From assembly GCF_004210375.1 (NCBI RefSeq), contig NC_134834.1, positions 149,763,009 to 149,827,008 of the forward strand: DNA of 64,000 nt, read 5' to 3'. Source of the stretch: Tachypleus tridentatus. Lineage: Eukaryota; Arthropoda; Merostomata; Xiphosura; Limulidae. A program made the translations under genes and the position numbers. Under the pieces are notes generated by a model that was not told where the DNA came from, searched no databases, and saw only the letters and a program-made list of their open reading frames with translations. Below, piece after piece: positions 48,336-59,641 of the stretch (positions within the stretch are counted from its first letter, which is position 1; each line of letters starts with the position of its first letter).

Positions 48336-49464
48336 GTTGTTGTTGTCAATAAACACCAGTTTCTAGCGGTGTGAGCTCCCAGTCTTGTTGCCGATTTATT
48401 GAGGGTGGGAAGTAAGGAAATATCTCAAATATTAAGATAATAAAGACATCAGAGATAAATCACCTTAAAAAATCTTCAGTTTTATTCTCATTCTCTCTTT
48501 TCTTGACGACATTTTAATTATCGAATCGTTATTTTTCAATATAGTCTGTTGATTTATGACGTAATTTTGAATGTCATTCCGAAACGAATGCAACACCCAA
48601 TAAAATAATATCTCGTGAAGTAGAAGCATTTAGATTTAAACAATATAATAATCACAGTATAAAAAGGCTAAAGAAACTGTAGAATTATGCACGGACTGTT
48701 CTCTACGTTGAAATATTTTTATTTGCTAGTTTCTGGTCGTTTTACCGGAGCCTTCATCGTTATATATAAATATTTTAAAAAAGAAAGCAACTTAAAACAA
48801 AAAGAAAACTAAAAATAATTGAACCACACACAAAGCTACAAGGTTAGAAAACAAATGGTAACACTAGATGTTAAACTATTATCTGATTTAAATAACGTTT
48901 CGAGACTGATTTCGTTCGTGAGTTATGTTTAGAATAATTTTGCAATGATGTGATAGCTTTAAAGAATATGTTATGTTGTGAATGCCTTTTCTTGGCTACG
49001 AAACATGATTATAATTAATTACTCTGGTTCTCTGAGGGGCCGTTGGTATTGTAATTGCATCCGTGTGTGTGTATGTATATCTATTTCTGCGCTCTTATCT
49101 CGAAAACTAATAGACTGATGTGTATGAAAATCTCACACAAGATGGGATGTCAATATGGATCAATCCTCCCCAAATTTGGTCCAGATCTGGATTCTAGATC
49201 ACTTTGAAGCATTTTTATAATGGCTAAATAAGGTATTTTTTTCTGTCTTGGTTAGTAATTTTGTCAAATGTGATCGTATTTGTACCAAATTTCATGTCCA
49301 CATTAAGGTTGGGATTCCTCAACACACTACAAAAATTCGTTCGGATCGTTGATTAGTCTGGATCTGAGAAGGATTTACTGGGTTTTAGAAAGTGAAATTT
49401 AACTTCGGTATAAACACGTAATCTAGAAAACACCACATTTTATATTGAGTTAATTAGGAGTTCT

Positions 49465-49730
49465 TGGTTTGGTTTTTGTTTTGAATTTCACGCAAAGCTA
49501 CACGAGGGCTATCTGTACTAGCCGTCCCTAATTTAGAAGTGTGAGACTAGAGGCAAGACAGTTAGTCATCACCACCCACCGCCAACTCTTATGTTACTCT
49601 TTTACCAACGAATAGTGGGATTGACTGTCACATTATAACGCCCCCACGGATAAAAGGGCGAGCATGTTTGGTGTGACGAGGATTCGAACCTGCGACCCTC
49701 GGATTACGAGTTGAGTGCCTTAACCACTGT
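49465..49730 (-). mobile_element. SINE type A copy
   Basis: TTTTGAATTTCACGCAAAGC tail, CGAATAGTGGGATTGACTGT block, GATTCGAACCTGCGACCCTC B-box side; the last head bases are missing. Confidence 0.9.
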
Positions 49731-50029
49731 ATAAATAGTATTTCGACCACGATATTTTGACCTTATCTGTGGACGACGACGCGTTTCGCTCAGCTTAGAG
49801 ATAAGAGAAGACCCAAAGGAACCTGAAAAATTAAAGTATATTCTGACATCTAACAATTCTTGTGCTTCTTGCCTTGATTAAACCGTAATGGCAGAATGCC
49901 CATTAAAGTTGTTGTACGGAGAGTGAAGATTTCTTTTTAGAGTTATTGTCAAAATGTATTTAAAAACTCATTATCAGATAGTGTGTGTATTAATTATACT
50001 ATTATGTTAGTGAGATTTGAACCATCTCG

Positions 50030-50300
50030 CCTGGCATGGAAAAGCAACTTGAAACCACAGAAATGTTTATAGCCATCACAGAAAGACAACTGGGTTTCTA
50101 AGCACACACAGTAAGAAAGGAATAACTTCAATGTAAGGTAATTACTGGTAAAATAGAGGGTAGAAAAAGAGAAAACCCAAGGTTAAAGTACTTCAGTAAC
50201 ATAAGCACATGGATGGATGTCAATGTGGCTGAGATTTTGAAACATACAAAAGACAGGAACCTGAGAAAAACCATGATTACCAACTTTCAAATGGATATGA
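50030..50300 (+). pseudogene. Non-LTR retrotransposon (LINE) ORF2 C-terminal fragment
   Basis: In shifting frames: MEKQLETTEMFIAITERQLG, VITGKIEGRKRENPR, LKYFSNISTWMDV and VAEILKHTKDRNLRKTMI. This matches the usual end of arthropod reverse transcriptases (ITGKIEGKR-like, WM...VAEIL..T.DR..WR.MI). Stops and a frameshift are present, so it is inactive. Confidence 0.65.
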
Positions 50301-51007
50301 CTTTTATACAGAGAGATTAGAGTAACAACTTTTGATTGCTCTATTATTATTAACTGTTCAAAACCATAACTTGGGAAGTGTTCAGTGAGAGAGGTGAAAG
50401 GTTGACAACCAAGATTGAATTCTTTTATTGTAAATTACAATACTGTGAAAATAATATATGTTTTACTATTAAAATAATCTATTTTTGTTTGAGCCTACGT
50501 TTCACTATTGCGGCTTCTTCAGAGCTAATAAGGCCACAACAGCGAAATGGTGATTGAAATAAAAACGTTTATTTTAATTATCTGGAGAGTAAGATCGTTT
50601 TGTTATTCATTAAACTTATTTTACGTCTACTGAACACAACATCCTCTACTTTTATCTTAAAACTTTCACGATTTGATCCTAAAAGAATATCTAAACAATA
50701 CTGCTATTGTTGTATCATAGCAACGTCTAGTCTAGGTTGTGAGTAATGGTGGCTTGGCTTACTTTGTTTTAATTACGTTTTAGTCTTTTAAATTCACATT
50801 GTAAAACTAACGATGAGAAAATTGTAAATTTGTAAACCGAACTGTGTATGATAAAATCAGTATCTACAAACGTGTTTTTATTAAAGTGTGACTGTAGTTT
50901 TGTTTAATCGATTATTCGGCAAATGAAAACGTTTTAAACTACTATCACATCGTCTAATTTGTTAAAAAGGTCTTTCCACCATAACCACCAGAAATTCGTG
51001 CTCGGCT

Positions 51008-51667
51008 ATGACTAGTGCATTGTGCAGTGACCTCTGTCAGCCACACGACGGGTTATCTAGAAAAGCAGCTTGGATTGCGTTTTATAAAGGAATGTGTGAT
51101 GCACCATGTACGTCACTGGATCATGCAGCTAGACTGGCTGCTTGGAGATCTTACAGACAAGCATTACATGGCGAACCAGTCCCGTCTTGGTTACTTGACG
51201 TAAGAAGAAAAGTGTGGTCGCCTTATTGTCGTCCATTTATTGAACCGCCTGTTTCGCCATATTTGGAAGGTCCAAGATACTGTGGTTGGAGACCTATCTA
51301 CCGCACGACACCCGAACAAATACTTACGCCGACAGAAAAATCCGCAATGAAGGATGCCTGGATATCTTATCACCGGACTCTTTTGAGGAATCGCCATCCG
51401 CCCAAGGATGTAGTAGTGAGATATCCTACCTTTTCACCTTGCAATCGTAGACTGTGTAACGTCGTTTATCCGCCAAGAGATGCCGTAGACATTTCCTGGA
51501 TTGCAATGAAACGGAACTTATGGAACGGAACATACCTGACATCTGATGAAGTTGTGAAGAGGGCTGCTCTGTTGTCCACATGTAGATCAATATTAGAGGG
51601 TGGAGGTCCGTATGCAGAGGTTGTTGCAAGAATGGCCTGGCATTGTGTGTACTGCAACCCTTTTTGA
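51008..51667 (+). CDS. Trp-repeat-only protein or alternative last exon of gene A (B exon)
   Basis: A 219-codon frame ends in TGA (51665-51667) and consists almost wholly of the ~24-residue Trp repeat seen in genes A and C. Units start at AAWIAFYKG, AAWRSYRQ, VWSPYCRP, GWRPIYRT, AWISYHRT, (TFSPCNRR), SWIAMKRN, (ALLSTCRS) and AWHCVYCN. There is no EF-hand, signal peptide or membrane segment, but it is Cys-rich. The frame is closed by TAA at 50963. A good phase-0 acceptor (CCTCTGTCAG|CCACAC, exon start 51041) would splice in frame onto the phase-0 donor of gene A exon 3. A weaker acceptor lies at 50968-50969. ATG 51008 would be the start if transcribed independently. Clear coding character and a polyA signal follow. 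Which model holds is unresolved. Confidence 0.75.
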   Translation: MTSALCSDLCQPHDGLSRKAAWIAFYKGMCDAPCTSLDHAARLAAWRSYRQALHGEPVPSWLLDVRRKVWSPYCRPFIEPPVSPYLEGPRYCGWRPIYRTTPEQILTPTEKSAMKDAWISYHRTLLRNRHPPKDVVVRYPTFSPCNRRLCNVVYPPRDAVDISWIAMKRNLWNGTYLTSDEVVKRAALLSTCRSILEGGGPYAEVVARMAWHCVYCNPF

Positions 51668-51692
51668 AAGTTAACGGATAAAAATTCTCCTG

Positions 51693-51698
51693 AATAAA
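51693..51698 (+). terminator. Candidate polyadenylation signal of the B exon
   Basis: AATAAA 26 nt after the stop codon, then TATATATTCTTTG. Its presence supports use of this exon as a 3'-terminal exon. Confidence 0.6.
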
Positions 51699-51843
51699 TA
51701 TATATTCTTTGTTCAGCAGCGTAATATCCGGTTAACGTTGCGTTTTACTTAAGTACTTTGTAAAAACCTGTAGATCAGAAAATTAAAACATTTTCCTTGC
51801 TATCAGTATTGTTATTGTCTTCGTTATTTCATTGTTATGTTTA

Positions 51844-52117
51844 GCCCCTGCACGGCCACGTGGTTAGGGCGCTCGACTCGTAATCTGATGGTCGCTGGTT
51901 CGAATCCTCGTAACGCTAAACGTGTTCGCCCTTTTAGCCGTATAGGCGCTATAACATGACGTTATAATTCGCTAGTAAAAGAGTAGCTCAAGAGTTGGCG
52001 GTGGCTGATGACAACTAGCTACATTCCCTCTAGTCTGACACTGCTAAATTAGGGACGGCTAGAGCAGATAGCCCTCGTGTAGCTTAGCGCGAAATTCAAA
52101 AACAAATTCAAACAATC
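51844..52117 (+). mobile_element. SINE type A copy
   Basis: GCCCCTGCACGGCCACGTGG head, CGCTGGTTCGAATCCTCGTA B box, GCGCGAAATTCAAAAACAAA tail. Confidence 0.92.
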
Positions 52118-54031
52118 ACTGTTTTATTCAACATTTCTGAAAATAAAAAGTGACGTAAAGCAATTATTTTACCCAGAGTTCTTCAGTAAATGTCGTAGAT
52201 TTATTTAGTACTGGGAACAGCTCTTAAGCCTGAAAAGTATGTTGTTATAGAACAGGTATAGCTAAAAAGACAACTTTTACAAACTAAGAATATGAACATT
52301 TCATTGCAAGCCTTCTGAATTATTATTATTTATTTGAAGCATAATTTCTTACAATGTATTCTGTTAATTTCGATCTATTTTCAGAATACAATGTATGCTG
52401 GAGTCGCGTTTCTTTGTCTTGTTATAGTGATGAGAAGCGAATAGCAAACATTGTTGATCTCCAAGTCGTTATATTAATGAATCTCATGTTATTTACAATG
52501 GGAACGTGGTGTGGTAAAATATAATAATGATAATAATCGTAATTATAATTAAATAATTCGATTGATAACTAATATATAAAAATAAAAATGTTTTGCTGCC
52601 AGACAGTTGCCTCCTCGCAATCGGTGGTTGGTAATTAAATTAGGGACTGCACCACGACATCTGGTCTCCGTACTGACAATGGTATGCGACAAGACTCCAT
52701 ATTTGGAAGAAAGGGAATTCTGGACGTGAAACATCTTACAACCGTGATCGAGCAAGTGGCATCAAAACCCGTATTTTAATTAACGACACCAAGTATTTTT
52801 CTCAAATGTTTTACCTTACAGAATTTAGTCATCAGGTCGGGTCCATGTGACTATAATACACACAAACGATTTGATGGTTTGAAAATCCATAAATAACAAA
52901 TATTTAATTTCTGTTCAAATTTAAGAGTGACTATTAAATGTATTATTTAATACTTCGAAAGTTGTATCATTGTTGAAAACAAACGTCACGATATGATAAA
53001 CTAAACGCAATAAATTAACTTAAGATTACTGATATAACTTTTTACATTTTGTTACATTTATTTTATTTATTTATTTATCAATAACCACGAACTCGTGTTA
53101 TTGGTTTAGGCCTAGAGGAAATCAATTGTTTTTGGTTTTTGTTATAGGTTACTGTTTAAAAGTGCGCTAACAATATGTATTCGTCAGCGAACAACTAATA
53201 AAACATTGTTTCACCTGAACCAATAATACTTGATTGCTGTTTCCATATCAAACCTTATCAAGTTATTTGTTTTTAGTAACTTATTAACGTTTCCAATCTG
53301 ACTTCGGAATTAGCAACATATGATATCTTATAATTATTTACTACTACTAGCAAAAACGAGAAGTTCTTGATACACCAATGAATGAGATTTAGCGTCATTA
53401 TTATAATGTCCTCACACGATTTGTTTTCGAGAAACCAGAAGACGAACCATGGATCCTTACTTCCATAGTTTGGACCAGTAATCATTGATCTGAGCTGAAC
53501 CACAAGTTACTGAAGAACAACAGTAAAAGGAGTAACGTCTGGGTTCTTTAAATCCATAAGGTCCCAGTTAGACTTACCCTTTACCATTGTAGCTGTTGTA
53601 TTGATGCTAGTAACCTCACAGTAGTAATTACAAAATTAACAAATAAAAACTTGAAATTTTAAACCATATACACCTGAGGTGTTTTATTCAGTACTGATAT
53701 ATTCTATAGAGTAATTAGTTAGGGTTCACTACCTCAAGGTTTGGAGAATATCATCTCACAGAGTTCACCACTGATGTAAGAAGCAGTATACCAGGTGTAT
53801 GAAATGATATTTCTTATTAGAAAAAAACACTACACTACATCAAAACAAGGACAAGTGTTTATGATGACCAGTAAACTGTTGATCCCTCCTGTAAGCTAAA
53901 AGGTAAAGAATAGTTAACTAGAATATTAAAATCAACTCCTGAAAGCTAAAATAAAGTTAAACAAAGAACACCAATCTGAATGGACAAAATGTCTAAAACT
54001 TAAATGAAATGTTTAAAGTATAAATTAAGAA

Positions 54032-54308
54032 TTTTGTTTGTTTTTGAATTTCGCGCAAAGCTACTCGAGGGCTATCTGCGCTATCTCTCCCTAATTTAGC
54101 AGTGTAAGACTAGAGGGAAGGCAGCTAATCATCACCACCCATCGCCAACTCTTGCGCTACTCTTTTACCAACGAATAGTGGGATTGACTGTAACATTATA
54201 ACGCCCCCACAGCTGAAAGGGCGAGGGTGCTTGATGCGACGGGGATTCGAACACGCGACCCTCAGTTGACGAGTCGAACGTCTTAATCCATCTGGCCATG
54301 CCAGGCCT
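54032..54308 (-). mobile_element. SINE type A with short TSD
   Basis: Reverse full-length copy flanked by AATTAAGAA at 54023-54031 and 54309-54317. Confidence 0.92.
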
Positions 54309-56216
54309 AATTAAGAAGAACGTGGACTTAATTATCAAATACGAAACTGTATATATATCGTTTATCCGTTTAATGAACAGGCTGGCACATCTGTATAAAA
54401 ATAACCTATTACAGAAAACCAACAAAACATGTCTCTTGATGTTAGGATAGTTATAATTGACTACATTGGACATATTGGATGTGTCTTGAATGTAAAAATA
54501 ACTACAGAAATGCTTATGTCTGATGGAAATGCAAAACAAAGTCTAGGATGTATTTAGAAGAGAACTCTAGAAAGGTGACAAAGATTTCAAACATTTAAAC
54601 ATCAGATTTGGTTCTAACATCAGGTAACTTTTTTAATCAACTCATGAAAATTTTGAGAAGGATAAGAAGAAAAACTAGCTTCCTCCCAGTGATCAGTTCT
54701 CCGAGGAAATCTTTAAGAGAGAAAGAAGAACCCTTAAGGGCTCCCATAGTGAAAATTTAAAAGCCACAGTCAAGGAAGAAATGCTTAAATACTTGAACTC
54801 TTAATATTTTATTTTTAAACATTACGTTGAACACTGTTGGGTTAGTAATATAAATATTACCGCCTTTTCACCATATAAAACATCATTTATTACCACTTGT
54901 ATAATATTTTATAATATGCATTTACAAGTGCAGTTTCTTGTACAATTCACAAGAACCTGTCCAAGAGTTTATAAAATTGGTTATTGAAACGTCATTGAAC
55001 CCTGTCAGTACAGTTGGGATAAACATGAACTGTAGTAGCCATGAAAATGATGGTGTCAGGAAATGTTACTACGTCAAAACTGGACATTTGAGGATGGAGT
55101 TTAGAAATTGAGTTGGAAATGTATTATTACCTACCCCAATTTTTTTTCTTTCAGAACTATCGAGCATAGTTTCACAGATATCCGTAGAATATCGGATAAT
55201 ATATGATGTAGTAAAAGCATGTATACTAGTCCTGGCTGACAGAAATGTAGTTGAATAAAACGTAGGTTTGCTGAGTTTTGCTATGATTATTTATTTTCTA
55301 AAACCTGAAAAGAAAATTATGTTGACTTTAATGGTTTATAGATAGCAGCACTAAGGTGTGCAGCTATCAAGACAAGGTAACGAGAAGATTGCCGAAGTGA
55401 TTTCGTGTTCATGATAACGTGTTAAATGTCGATAGTGTATACAGCAATACACGTGTACCTAGCGGTACACATCTGTGGTTTTGGAAATGTGCACGGATAT
55501 TACATAGAATGTTCACGAATGTTGAACAGCACAAATTGAATGATTACATTAGTAACACAACTATAAGCAACATGTGATTAGATATAAAAAATCTGACGAT
55601 AGTATCAGCTAGGAAGCCTTACCTAGAAACTATTACTTGAAGATTTAGTGTATGTGTTGTTTACATTAATGTTGCAAAATAGTTTTTATATTTCGATAGT
55701 GTAATGTTCTACTGATAGTGAATTTTCATGAAAAAGGTAAACGCAATGAAAACACAGTTTTACATGACATTTTTTCATAGCAGTGAGACATGTTTCAGTT
55801 GGATCCAATCAAAATATTAAGTGAATGAAGTTATTAGTAATGAATAAAATTTACACAGTAACTTAGATACTCTATCAAATGTACATTTGTTGTACCTAGT
55901 GTTTTATTTGATGTGATAGAATATTTATTATCACGTAGTTTGATATTTAGTAAATAAACAGTTCTATAGTATTTTCACACCGTTGTTTCAATTCACGGTA
56001 CTGTTAAGGTATATCAGTGTACGAGTTTGTGAGCGTGCTTTAGGCGATGGAAGTTAACAGTTTTATGATGAAACTTCGTAGCTAGTACTAAACTTTGAAA
56101 GGTAACGTAAGCAACAATGGATTATCAAGGTGAGAAGTTAGAGGTATATGTTTATATAGCAGCTAACCTGAGTCAGCTATCAGTGTCTGCGATTTCTATT
56201 CCATTTATCTCCTATT

Positions 56217-56487
56217 GGGGCTCCCATGGCCAAGCGGCTAAGGTGCTCGATTCGTAATCTGAGGGTCTCGGGTACGAATCTCTGTCTCATCAAACATGCT
56301 CGCCCTTTTTAGCCGTGGGAGCGTTATAATGTGACGGTCAATCCCACTATTCGTTGGTAAAAAAGCAGCCCAACAGTTAGCGGTGAGTAGTGGTGACTAG
56401 CTACCTTCCCTCTAGTTTTATACTGCTAAATTAGGGACGGCTAGCGCAGATAGCCCTCATGTAGCTTTGTGCGAAATTCAAAAACAA
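56217..56487 (+). mobile_element. SINE type A copy
   Basis: GGGGCTCCCATGGCCAAGCG head, CTCGGGTACGAATCTCTGTC B box, TGTGCGAAATTCAAAAACAA tail. Confidence 0.9.
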
Positions 56488-56491
56488 CCTT

Positions 56492-56550
56492 CCAGCCCTC
56501 TATTGGGTCAACGGTAAGTCTGTGGGCTTAAAGCATTAAATGTCAGCTTT
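56492..56550 (+). mobile_element. SINE type B head fragment
   Basis: CAGCCCTCTATTGGGTCAAC, GGTAAGTCTGTGGGCTTAAA; the 3' part is absent. Confidence 0.5.
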
Positions 56551-57167
56551 CATATCCATATTGATGTGTTATTATTAATGCCACTGATTTGTTCAAATTT
56601 AAGTTCTGTAGATAAGGTTTTTAGATGGATCGACATATTGTTATTAGAACTTAAATCATCACGTATTTACCCTGTTATACGAATGATTAAAGTTCTAGTA
56701 ACAATGTGTCGATCCATTTCAATAATGACAAATAGTTACTTATTTAACCTTTCCACAACTAATATAAAATATTTATTTATTAATGTTTATTTGGATAATG
56801 TTTCTTAATATTCAGTCAATTTCTGCACGTAGTAATAAACCCGTGGTTATCAGATGTCTCAAGGTTGTTAACATCCACTAACCCTTTCGTAGGAAAAGGT
56901 TAAGGTCACATACAAACTGCAGCCATCGTTCTTGGGCCTTAAGCTAGTTTATAAGTGTTTGTTTAAAAGTTAATATAGAAGTCTGTAAAAACTGATTTGG
57001 TCTGGTCTAGAAACTGTATTTAAACTGCTAGCTAAAGTAAGTAACCCGACGACTTGTGGGATATTTCAATGTATCTTCTATCAAGTGGGGTTTCATCAAA
57101 AGTTTCTTCTGTTACATCAGTCCAACAATAGAAAGTCGCAAGTCCGCCAGCTGCACACGTTCTTAGT

Positions 57168-57438
57168 TATTTTTTGTTAATTTCGCGCAAAGCTACACGA
57201 GGGCTATCTGCGCTAGCCGTCCCTAATTTAGCAGTGTAAGACTAGAGGCAAGACAATTAGTCATCACCATACACAGCCAACTCTTGGGCTACTCTTTTAC
57301 CAACGAATAGTGGGATTGATTGTAACATTATAACGCCCCCACGACTGAAAGGGGAGCATGTTTTGTGCAACCGGTATTCGAACCCGCGACTCTCGGATTA
57401 CGAGTCGAACGCTTTAACCCTCCTGGCCATGCCGGGCC
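57168..57438 (-). mobile_element. SINE type A copy
   Basis: TTAATTTCGCGCAAAGCTAC tail, GGGATTGATTGTAACATTAT block, GGCCATGCCGGGCC head. Confidence 0.92.
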
Positions 57439-57859
57439 GTAATCGCTCATATTAACAATTTGTTGTTTTACTTGTGTTCCGTTTACTGTCCATATTTAGA
57501 AATATTCTGTCCATCAAATGTATGAAATTATATCCTTGGGGATACTTGAACAACTTGGGAACATCAGTTTTTCTGAATACTACACTGTTAAATATTTCCA
57601 AAAATGTACTTTCGTAGAAGTCTATTAAAAACACAGTTCCGTTGTCCATCTATTATACGTTTGTCTACTTCTGCTACATTGCTTAGAGTCTGATTGTATA
57701 CATAAGATTCATGAACTGTCAGCTTATTTTTTCACAATGAAGGGTTCGGATCTATATATTACGATTTCATCTCGCTAACATGCTACAAGGATCAGCCAGG
57801 GTACACACTAAAAAAAGCTGGCAGAAAAGAATAATTCGTAGAAATCAAATTCCTTTGAT

Positions 57860-58060
57860 TCCGACTTTGATTCATCTGCAAAATATCCTGATTTCCATCA
57901 TAGGAAATGGGATAAAAATTGGGACACTTCAAACGACTAACCTTTGGAAGACACTTTTAGAAATAAACCAATCAATTCCTAAACGATCTGTCAGTTAAAG
58001 AACGATTGAGAGACCAGAGGCAGTTATTGGTTTTCACTACTGTCCGTGTTGATATATACA
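57860..58060 (+). pseudogene. Possible PGAM5-like coding remnant
   Basis: One frame reads SFDSDFDSSAKYPDFHHRKW then DKNWDTSND, a stop, PLEDTFRNKPINS and another stop. A shifted frame then gives RQLLVFTTVRVDIY. The WDxNWDxR...L...R order followed by a RHILLIRH-like string recalls the N-terminal half of the mitochondrial phosphatase PGAM5. Stops and a frameshift mean it is not functional if the match is real. The similarity is short and I rate it weak. Confidence 0.3.
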
Positions 58061-58426
58061 ACACGTTAACATTATGTAAGTGCTACACTTACACAATCAT
58101 ATAATTGTTGACCTGTACATTGAAATGTTTAGTATACTGCAGTATTGTTAACACTGTGGACAAATTTTAATAGAAGGAGCACGTGAACTCATCTTTTATT
58201 GCGATCCAGACAAATTTGTGGCCAAAAGTTTCAACCATCGTGACCACATCATCAGCCACTCCAAACAATACTGGCTCTCCATACTTATCACAAAGAGAGA
58301 GAAAAAAAGACGAACATAAACTCGTTTATCGCCTTGGTACTATCTATCAGTAAGAAACCTATGACAGGCCTATGATAGGTTTTATCTTATTTTTATACCT
58401 TTCTGTGATTGTGCGCAACTTATTTT

Positions 58427-58696
58427 ATTTGTTTTGAATTTCGCGTAAAGCTGCTCAAGGGCTATTTGCGCTAGCCGTCCCTACTTTAGCAGTGTAAGAC
58501 TAGTAGGAAGGCAGCTAGTCATCACCACCCATCCTCAACTCTTGGGCTACTCTTCGACCAACAAATAGCGGGATTAACCGACGCATTATAACACTCCTAC
58601 TGCTGAAAGGGCGAGCATGTTTGGTGTGACGGGGATACGAACCCGCAACCCTCAGATTACGAGTCGAGTGCCTCAACCACCTGCCCATGCCGGACC
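58427..58696 (-). mobile_element. SINE type A copy
   Basis: TTTGAATTTCGCGTAAAGCT tail, GCGGGATTAACCGACGCATT block, GCCCATGCCGGACC head. Confidence 0.92.
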
Positions 58697-58826
58697 AAAA
58701 TCCTGTTCTAAGAACACCAAACTCTAATATTAGGAGCGGAAGGGTGCTGGGAGAAATAAAATCGACATCTGTTAAACCTATTTAATTTTTTAGTAATTTT
58801 TTTTAAACTTTAGCTCTAGAACTTGT

Positions 58827-59094
58827 AGGCCCGGCATGGCCAGGTGGGTTAAGGCGTTCGACTCAAAATCTGAGGGGCGCGGATTCGAATCCCCGTCGCA
58901 CCAAACATACTCACCTTTTCAGCTGTAGGGGCGTTACAGTGTGACGGTTAATTCCACTATTCGTTGATCATAGAGTAGCCCAAGAGTTGGCGGTGGGTGG
59001 TGATGACTAGCTGCCTTCCCTCTAGTCTTTGCACTACAAAATTAGGGACAGGTAGCCCTCGAGCAGCTTTGCGTGAAATTCAAAACAAACAAAC
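58827..59094 (+). mobile_element. SINE type A copy upstream of gene C
   Basis: AGGCCCGGCATGGCCAGGTG head, GCGGATTCGAATCCCCGTCG B box, GCGTGAAATTCAAAACAAAC tail. It ends about 380 bp before the gene C start codon. Confidence 0.93.
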
Positions 59095-59477
59095 AGTTTA
59101 TAACCTACATAACTTTAAACTACAAAAATACCTCAGGTGTTGTTAAACAATATATTTTTCAAACAATACGTTTTCTTTGAAGAAAACATTGACTGTTGTG
59201 AGCAAAAAGGTTAATTCACTTCAACTATTACATAAATTAATGTATCTTAGCAACGACTGAGAATCGGTTGGTTAATATTCAGTGAGGCTTCAAAATTCAC
59301 ACGTGTCTAATCACTAAGGTTTCTAAATTCTTACGTGTTTGTTTAAATTATTTCTTAGCTATAATTATAAAAGTAGTTCATTAGAAATGTATTAATTTTA
59401 AATTATTGTTTTGGTTTCCGTTGTAAAAAGTAATCGTCAGAATTTATATCGTTGTAAAAAATTCATCCTCTTTAAAA

Positions 59478-59641
59478 ATGAAGTCAGTTGCAGATTTAAC
59501 TAATAAATTTGAGAAATATAAGAGTTTGACTGATTATTCACGTCTTGAGGTCGTGCCAAATTCGACATTTCAACATCCTTATCCTGAATTTATAGAGTTT
59601 AGTCGACAACAGTGTGACAAGTTTGAGAAATGGTTTAAAGT
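59478..59641 (+). CDS. EFHD2: Gene C exon 1
   Basis: Begins MKSVADLTNKFEKYKSL, ends in the swiprosin leader; donor GTAAGT, phase 2, the same phase as gene A exon 1. The N-terminal part is about 70 residues shorter than in gene A. Confidence 0.9.

Larger units (their letters stand above)
44902..50969. other. Spacer between gene A and the repeat-only exon
   Basis: About 6 kb, mostly SINEs of all three types, a 22-bp tandem repeat (46981-47064) and a LINE 3' fragment (50030-50300). The stretch 49020-49440 resembles a dispersed repeat but I cannot classify it. I looked for swiprosin leader or EF-hand exons and found none. Confidence 0.55.
51700..59477. other. Spacer between the B exon and gene C
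   Basis: 7.8 kb with type A SINEs in both orientations, a type B fragment and a PGAM5-like coding remnant (57860-58060). The parts 52120-54030 and 54310-56215 are AT-rich and show no supported gene. Confidence 0.55.

Noticed and set aside
44902-50969. Missing EF-hand exons for the B exon
   Set aside because: I searched for a PYPEF-type leader, a D-x-D-x-D-G loop exon and an FL..W exon between gene A and 51 kb and saw none, so I did not propose a third complete EFHD-like gene.
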